Source: Kiritimatiellota bacterium (lineage in GTDB: Bacteria > Verrucomicrobiota > Kiritimatiellia > JAAZAB01). Taken from it: a stretch of DNA of 10,000 bases. Below the pieces are notes generated by a model, which saw only the letters and a list, made by a program, of their open reading frames with translations, had not been told where the DNA came from and made no database searches. A program made the translations under genes and the position numbers. The DNA is taken from NCBI GenBank assembly GCA_008636095.1, contig VSJD01000234.1, forward strand, positions 1-10,000, in the 5' to 3' direction. Positions within the stretch are counted from its first letter, which is position 1. Every line of letters starts with the position of its first letter. Of the stretch, positions 6,339-10,000 are shown piece after piece.

Positions 6339-7307
6339 ATGAAGCACATCATATATTGGGTCATCGGCTTCATCCTCGTGGCAGGCGCGGCGGACGCAGT
6401 TTGGTTCTGGCGCGCGCGCGCCACGGAAATACCGCAATACCAGGAAGTGCGCGTCGTGCGCGACAGCCTGAAGACCTTCGTGCTGACCACCGGTATGGCC
6501 CAGCCGCAGAACCGACTGGAAATCAAGTCACCCGTGGCCGGTCGGGTTGAAGAAGCCCTGGTACGCGAAGGTGACAAAGTCCGCAAAGGCCAGATCCTGG
6601 CATGGATGAGTTCCACGGAACGGGCCGCCCTGATGGACGCAGCACGCGCCAAGGACGCCACTGAACTGGCCTACTGGGAACAGCTCTACAAACCCACCCC
6701 GCTGGTGGCGCCGCTGGATGGCGATATCATAGCCCGCAAAATCGAGCCGGGTCAGACGGTCACAGCTTCGGACATCCTGTATGTTATGTCCGACCGCCTG
6801 ATCATCGAGGCCCAGGTGGATGAAACCGATATCGGCCGCATTGTCGTGGGCCAGACGGCCGATATCACCCTCGACGCCTATCCCCAGGATGTCATCCCGG
6901 GCAAGGTGGACCAGATCGCCTACGAGGCCAAAACGGTCAACAACGTGACAACCTACATGGTGGACGTCCTGCCGGGCAAGGTACCGGCGTTCCTGCGGAG
7001 CGGTATGACCGCCAACATCAAGGTACTGACCGCCGCCACCAACGGGGTCTTACTGATTCCCACCGAGGCCTTACACACCCAAACCAATACAATGGTCGTC
7101 TGGATCCCCAATCCGGATGATCCGGAGCGGCATCGGACGGTCCCTGTGGTCGTTGGACTGAACGACGGCAAGCAGGCTGAAATCATATTCGGTCTGCAGG
7201 AAGGGAATGCCGTGTTAGTCCAGTCCGTGCAGAAATTCATGACCAATGGCAACAACGATCAAAAGCGCAATCCGCTCATGCCATTCGGCGGAAGGAAAAA
7301 GCATTAA
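6339..7307 (+). CDS. macA: MacA-like periplasmic membrane-fusion protein with short hairpin
   Basis: Adaptor that joins the ABC transporter to the TolC-like duct. The 322 residues give: an N-terminal membrane anchor or uncleaved signal (about 5-24); a first lipoyl half (about 58-90, with IKSPVAGRVEEALVREGDKVRKGQ); a very short hairpin region (about 91-121); a second lipoyl half (about 122-150, with APLDGDIIARKIEPGQTV); a beta-barrel domain (about 155-229, with VDETDIGRIVVGQTADITLDAYP); and a membrane-proximal domain to about 300 (IPTEAL, VGLNDGKQAEIIFGLQEG). The product is about 50 residues shorter than E. coli MacA, and the deficit is essentially the coiled-coil hairpin that normally contacts TolC. 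Ribosome binding is weak (AAGAAAG near 6326-6332). It is followed after 63 bases by macB, which supports the MacA assignment; HlyD/RND-type adaptor naming would also be acceptable. Confidence 0.88.
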   Translation: MKHIIYWVIGFILVAGAADAVWFWRARATEIPQYQEVRVVRDSLKTFVLTTGMAQPQNRLEIKSPVAGRVEEALVREGDKVRKGQILAWMSSTERAALMDAARAKDATELAYWEQLYKPTPLVAPLDGDIIARKIEPGQTVTASDILYVMSDRLIIEAQVDETDIGRIVVGQTADITLDAYPQDVIPGKVDQIAYEAKTVNNVTTYMVDVLPGKVPAFLRSGMTANIKVLTAATNGVLLIPTEALHTQTNTMVVWIPNPDDPERHRTVPVVVGLNDGKQAEIIFGLQEGNAVLVQSVQKFMTNGNNDQKRNPLMPFGGRKKH

Positions 7308-7312
7308 CTTGT

Positions 7313-7340
7313 GACCGCAGACTATTGACCGTGGACTAAA
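7313..7340. repeat. Tandem 7-bp repeat, GAC core, four units
   Basis: Four consecutive heptamers begin at 7313, 7320, 7327 and 7334, and each starts with GAC. They can also be read as two 13-base near-copies, 7312-7324 and 7326-7338, differing at two positions. They occupy the 63-base gap between the adaptor and macB genes (7308-7370), starting six bases after the adaptor stop. Period and placement, just after a stop codon, match the GATT-core array after guaA, but the unit sequence differs. Confidence 0.65.
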
Positions 7341-7370
7341 AAGATAACATCAAATTCTGAACGCTTAGAA

Positions 7371-9398
7371 ATGATCAAGCTTACCGAAATCACCAAGACC
7401 TATGCCATGGGCGAAGTGGCCGTACAAGCCCTGCGCAACGTCTCCCTGACAATCGCGCCGGGCGAATTTGTAGCCATCATGGGACCTTCGGGCTCGGGCA
7501 AGTCCACCCTCCTGCACATCCTCGGCTTGCTGGACGTGCCGGACGCGGGCTCGTACCGCCTGCTGGATCACGAAGTTACACAGCTTTCAGATAACGAACT
7601 GGCGGCCCTGCGGAATTCAACTTTAGGCTTTGTGTTCCAGCATTTCAATTTGCTCTCGCGTACCAGTGCCCTGGAAAACACCGTTTTGCCGATGCTTTAC
7701 GCCACCGGCCGCCGGGGGAAAAACACGGACAAAGCACGCCGCAGGTTGTTCGAGGTGGGCCTGGGCGACCGCTTGGGCCACAAACCGAATGAACTTTCCG
7801 GCGGCCAGCAACAGCGCGTGGCTATCGCCCGCGCCCTGATCCACGATCCCCGCATCATCCTGGCAGACGAGCCCACCGGCAACCTGGATTCCGCCAGTGC
7901 GGAGGAAATTCTTGAGATTCTGACAGGGCTCAACCGGCAGGGAATCACGATCATCATGGTGACCCACGAATCGGACATTGCCGCCCACGCCCGGCGTATC
8001 ATCCGCATGCGTGACGGGATCATTCAATCGGATGAACGCAATGCAGGAAAGACAGCAGATACTACAAAAACATCCACACCATCAGACACCAACGGTATTC
8101 CCAATATATGTTTTGCGGCCACGATCGGAGAAAATCAACGGAAGCCCATTATCGCCCCCCGGGCCAACGCCTTCGCCATCCTGCGCGAACTGCCGCACGA
8201 TTTTAAGCAGGCTTGGCGCGCGCTGAAGGCCAACAAGGTCCGATCGTTTCTTTCCATGCTCGGCATTTTGATTGGCGTCACCGCCGTGATCGCCATGCTG
8301 GCTGTCAGCACCGGCGCCCGGCAGGCCATCGAGGAAGAGTTCTATTCCCTGGGCTCGAATATGCTTGTCATGCGGCCCGGCGCACGCAGGGTCCATGGCG
8401 TAGCCTATCAAGCCGGCGCCGTTACCCGCTTTAAGCCTGAAGATGTCACCAACATCCGCGCCTCGATTCCCTCGGTCAAACGCGCCGGCGGCATCGTCAA
8501 TGGTCGCGGGCAGGCTGTCTACAGTAATAAAAACTGGAACACACGCATCTTGGGCGCTGAACCGGACTATGCCGACATGCGCGCATATCAGCCGACGATC
8601 GGCCGTTTTTTTACCGCCAATGAAATGAAAAAACGCTCACGGGTGGCTGTGATTGGCATGACGCTCGCACGGGAACTGTTTGGCGAGGCCAGTCCGTTGA
8701 GCGAATACGTCAAATTCAACAAAGTCAATTTTCAGATAGTCGGCATATTACCCGAAAAGGGCAACACGGCCTGGGACAATCAGGACGACCTCGCGATCAT
8801 TCCGCTGACGACCGCCATGTTCCGCCTGCTCGGCAAAGTGTACCTTGACAGCGTGGACATTGAAGTAAATTCGGCGGATGAAATGCCGGCGACCCAAAAG
8901 CAAATCCATGATCTGATAATCCGGACGCATCACCTGCCGCCCTCACAAACCAACTCCTTCGAAATCAGCAGTATGGGGGAAATCCAGGCGGCCTTGGACG
9001 AAATCACCAAAAATATGACCTGGCTGGTGATAGCCATCGCGTCCGTTTCCCTGCTCGTCGGCGGCATCGGAATTATGAATATCATGCTGGTGTCCGTGAC
9101 CGAACGCACCCGGGAAATCGGCATCCGCAAGGCGGTTGGCGCCCGTCAACGGGATATTCTCGCCCAGTTCCTGACCGAGGCACTCGTAATCAGCGTTACC
9201 GGTGGCGGCATCGGAATATTCACGGGCTGGCTCATCAGCACGGTGTTCGCCATTCTGGCCGACTGGCCCAGCCTGATGACGTTGTCTTCCATTCTTCTGG
9301 CAGTAGGCTTCTCCTGTTTTGTTGGCGTGGTCTTTGGCCTCTGGCCCGCGACCAAGGCCGCCCGCCTTAATCCCATTGACGCCCTGCGCTACGAATAA
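7371..9398 (+). CDS. macB: MacB-like ABC transporter (ATPase fused to permease)
   Basis: Inner-membrane transporter that powers export through the adaptor and outer-membrane duct. The 675 residues start with a complete ATPase domain (about 1-220): Walker A GPSGSGKST (38-46), Q-loop Gln90 in FVFQHFNLL, signature LSGGQQQR (142-149), Walker B IILADEPTGNLD (162-173, catalytic Glu167) and H-loop His199 in MVTHE. A polar, poorly conserved linker covers about 220-270. The permease follows: helix 1 about 291-314, a large periplasmic MacB-type domain about 315-545, and helices at about 551-575, 602-628 and 638-660. FtsX-family motifs VTERTREIGIRKAVGA and the C-terminal NPIDALRYE are present. It is slightly longer than E. 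coli MacB (about 648). No strong Shine-Dalgarno sequence precedes the ATG. The substrate (macrolide, lipopeptide, siderophore, toxin or other) cannot be told from sequence. Confidence 0.96.
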   Translation: MIKLTEITKTYAMGEVAVQALRNVSLTIAPGEFVAIMGPSGSGKSTLLHILGLLDVPDAGSYRLLDHEVTQLSDNELAALRNSTLGFVFQHFNLLSRTSALENTVLPMLYATGRRGKNTDKARRRLFEVGLGDRLGHKPNELSGGQQQRVAIARALIHDPRIILADEPTGNLDSASAEEILEILTGLNRQGITIIMVTHESDIAAHARRIIRMRDGIIQSDERNAGKTADTTKTSTPSDTNGIPNICFAATIGENQRKPIIAPRANAFAILRELPHDFKQAWRALKANKVRSFLSMLGILIGVTAVIAMLAVSTGARQAIEEEFYSLGSNMLVMRPGARRVHGVAYQAGAVTRFKPEDVTNIRASIPSVKRAGGIVNGRGQAVYSNKNWNTRILGAEPDYADMRAYQPTIGRFFTANEMKKRSRVAVIGMTLARELFGEASPLSEYVKFNKVNFQIVGILPEKGNTAWDNQDDLAIIPLTTAMFRLLGKVYLDSVDIEVNSADEMPATQKQIHDLIIRTHHLPPSQTNSFEISSMGEIQAALDEITKNMTWLVIAIASVSLLVGGIGIMNIMLVSVTERTREIGIRKAVGARQRDILAQFLTEALVISVTGGGIGIFTGWLISTVFAILADWPSLMTLSSILLAVGFSCFVGVVFGLWPATKAARLNPIDALRYE

Positions 9399-9412
9399 TC
9401 CAAGCTGCTTAG

Positions 9413-9447
9413 CCCGGATATTTCACGCCAAGCGTGAAATATCCGGG
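9413..9447. repeat. Long REP-like palindrome after macB
   Basis: Perfect 16-bp arms CCCGGATATTTCACGC (9413-9428) and GCGTGAAATATCCGGG (9432-9447) enclose a 3-base loop CAA. Four further pairs, two of them G-U, extend the stem to about 9409-9451. It starts 14 bases after the macB stop and lies before the flavodoxin promoter region. No T-tract follows, so it is not a textbook intrinsic terminator. It could still end or stabilise the pump transcript. The structure is like a dispersed palindromic repeat; only a genome-wide search could confirm copies. Confidence 0.8.
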
Positions 9448-9469
9448 TTAGAGGCCAGGCACGGGTGAC

Positions 9470-9498
9470 TTGCGTTGGCCGGATATCGGCGGTATGCT
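9470..9498 (+). promoter_or_regulatory. Possible sigma-70-type promoter for the flavodoxin gene
   Basis: TTGCGT (9470-9475) and TATGCT (9493-9498) are separated by exactly 17 bases, with the start codon 54 bases beyond the -10. The matches to consensus are 3 of 6 and 4 of 6, so this is only suggestive. It lies downstream of the macB hairpin, which would allow the flavodoxin to be expressed separately from the pump. Confidence 0.35.
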
Positions 9499-9552
9499 TA
9501 TCCCGGTTTGAATTGCGACAAGCACCCGCATCTTTACGAAAGGAGTAGCGCC

Positions 9553-9993
9553 ATGTCAAAAATACTGGTGGTCTATTGTAGTCTGTCGGGTAACACAAAG
9601 GCGGCGGCCGAAGCGGTGGCGGAAGGCGCTCGATCCACCGGGGCCACCGTGCTGGTCAAAAACGGCTTCGAAGCACAGCCGGCCGACCTGTTGAATTGCC
9701 AGGCGGTGGCCTTGGGTTCCTACGACGCTTTCAGTTACATGGGCGGCGGACTCAAGGATTTCCTTGATCGCGCATTTTATCCGACGCAGAACCAGGTCAC
9801 AGGCAAACCTTATGTCGCCTTTCTAACCCATGGCGGCGGCGGAAAAGCCATTCAGAGCATCGAAGCATTGGCCCAGTCGTTCAAGCTCAGTAAAGTTGTC
9901 AACGCGGTGCTGGTCAAAGGCCATCCTGATGGGAAGGAGGCCGCCGACTTGAAAACGCTCGGCATCAAGCTGGCGGCCGCCGTGGCGACGTAA
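9553..9993 (+). CDS. Small flavodoxin-fold protein
   Basis: Probable FMN-binding electron carrier or small oxidoreductase in the cytoplasm. The 146-residue protein has the alternating beta/alpha flavodoxin pattern: opening strand KILVVYCS; phosphate-binding loop SLSGNTK at about 10-16; a second flavin-side loop LGSYDAFSYMGGGLKDF at 54-70; and a third at THGGGGKAI (92-100). Length is at the short end for flavodoxins. The frame is open back to 9475, but AAAGGAG at 9539-9545, seven bases before ATG 9553, clearly fixes this start and is the best ribosome binding site in the window. It lies 154 bases after macB with a strong hairpin between, so membership of the pump operon is uncertain. The redox partner is unknown; a WrbA-like or FMN-reductase-like role is possible but unsupported. 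Confidence 0.85.
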   Translation: MSKILVVYCSLSGNTKAAAEAVAEGARSTGATVLVKNGFEAQPADLLNCQAVALGSYDAFSYMGGGLKDFLDRAFYPTQNQVTGKPYVAFLTHGGGGKAIQSIEALAQSFKLSKVVNAVLVKGHPDGKEAADLKTLGIKLAAAVAT

Positions 9994-10000
9994 GCCGCCC

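Noticed and set aside
7623..8027. 134-codon minus-strand ORF inside macB
   Set aside because: It is antisense to the Walker B and signature regions of a well-conserved ATPase; no support.
9413..9447. Intrinsic terminator reading of the macB hairpin
   Set aside because: The stem is strong but no run of T follows on either side, so it is recorded as a palindromic repeat.

Overview
The window looks like chromosomal DNA from a Gram-negative bacterium. It is moderately GC-rich and densely coded, and it encodes a three-part efflux pump that only makes sense with an outer membrane. A member of the Planctomycetes-Verrucomicrobia-Chlamydiae group or a related environmental lineage is my guess, from the overall style and the heptamer-type intergenic repeats; nothing in the window proves it. 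No rRNA, tRNA, CRISPR array or complete insertion sequence was seen.

Layout. guaA (GMP synthase, + strand, 119-1663) stands alone at the left. It is followed by a short convergent gap with a tandem heptamer repeat. Next, on the minus strand, lies a two-component system of the heavy-metal/oxidative-stress class (CusRS/HprRS type): the response regulator (3956-3276) is read first and overlaps the sensor kinase (3279-1789) by four bases. A short divergent region carries a perfect 18-bp palindrome at 4002-4019 that closely matches the CusR/HprR operator class. To its right is a + strand efflux cluster: a TolC-family outer-membrane factor (4112-5410), a six-helix DUF998-like membrane protein (5485-6186), a MacA-like periplasmic adaptor (6339-7307) and a full-length MacB-like ABC transporter (7371-9398). 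A strong palindromic hairpin follows, then a small flavodoxin with its own ribosome binding site and a possible promoter (9553-9993).

How the genes fit together. The kinase probably senses an envelope signal and phosphorylates the regulator. The regulator would bind the palindrome between its own gene and the pump genes, controlling itself and the TolC-DUF998-MacA-MacB transport cluster. The DUF998 protein inside the pump operon and the very short helical hairpin of the adaptor are the unusual parts of the pump.

The gaps hold most of the unexpected structure. There is a 131-bp MITE-like element with 18-bp perfect terminal inverted repeats and a 7-bp target duplication, inserted between the DUF998 gene and the adaptor gene. 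A hairpin-rich spacer after tolC shares sequence with the right half of that element. Two separate gaps hold 7-bp-period repeats with different cores, and a 16-bp-arm palindrome follows macB.
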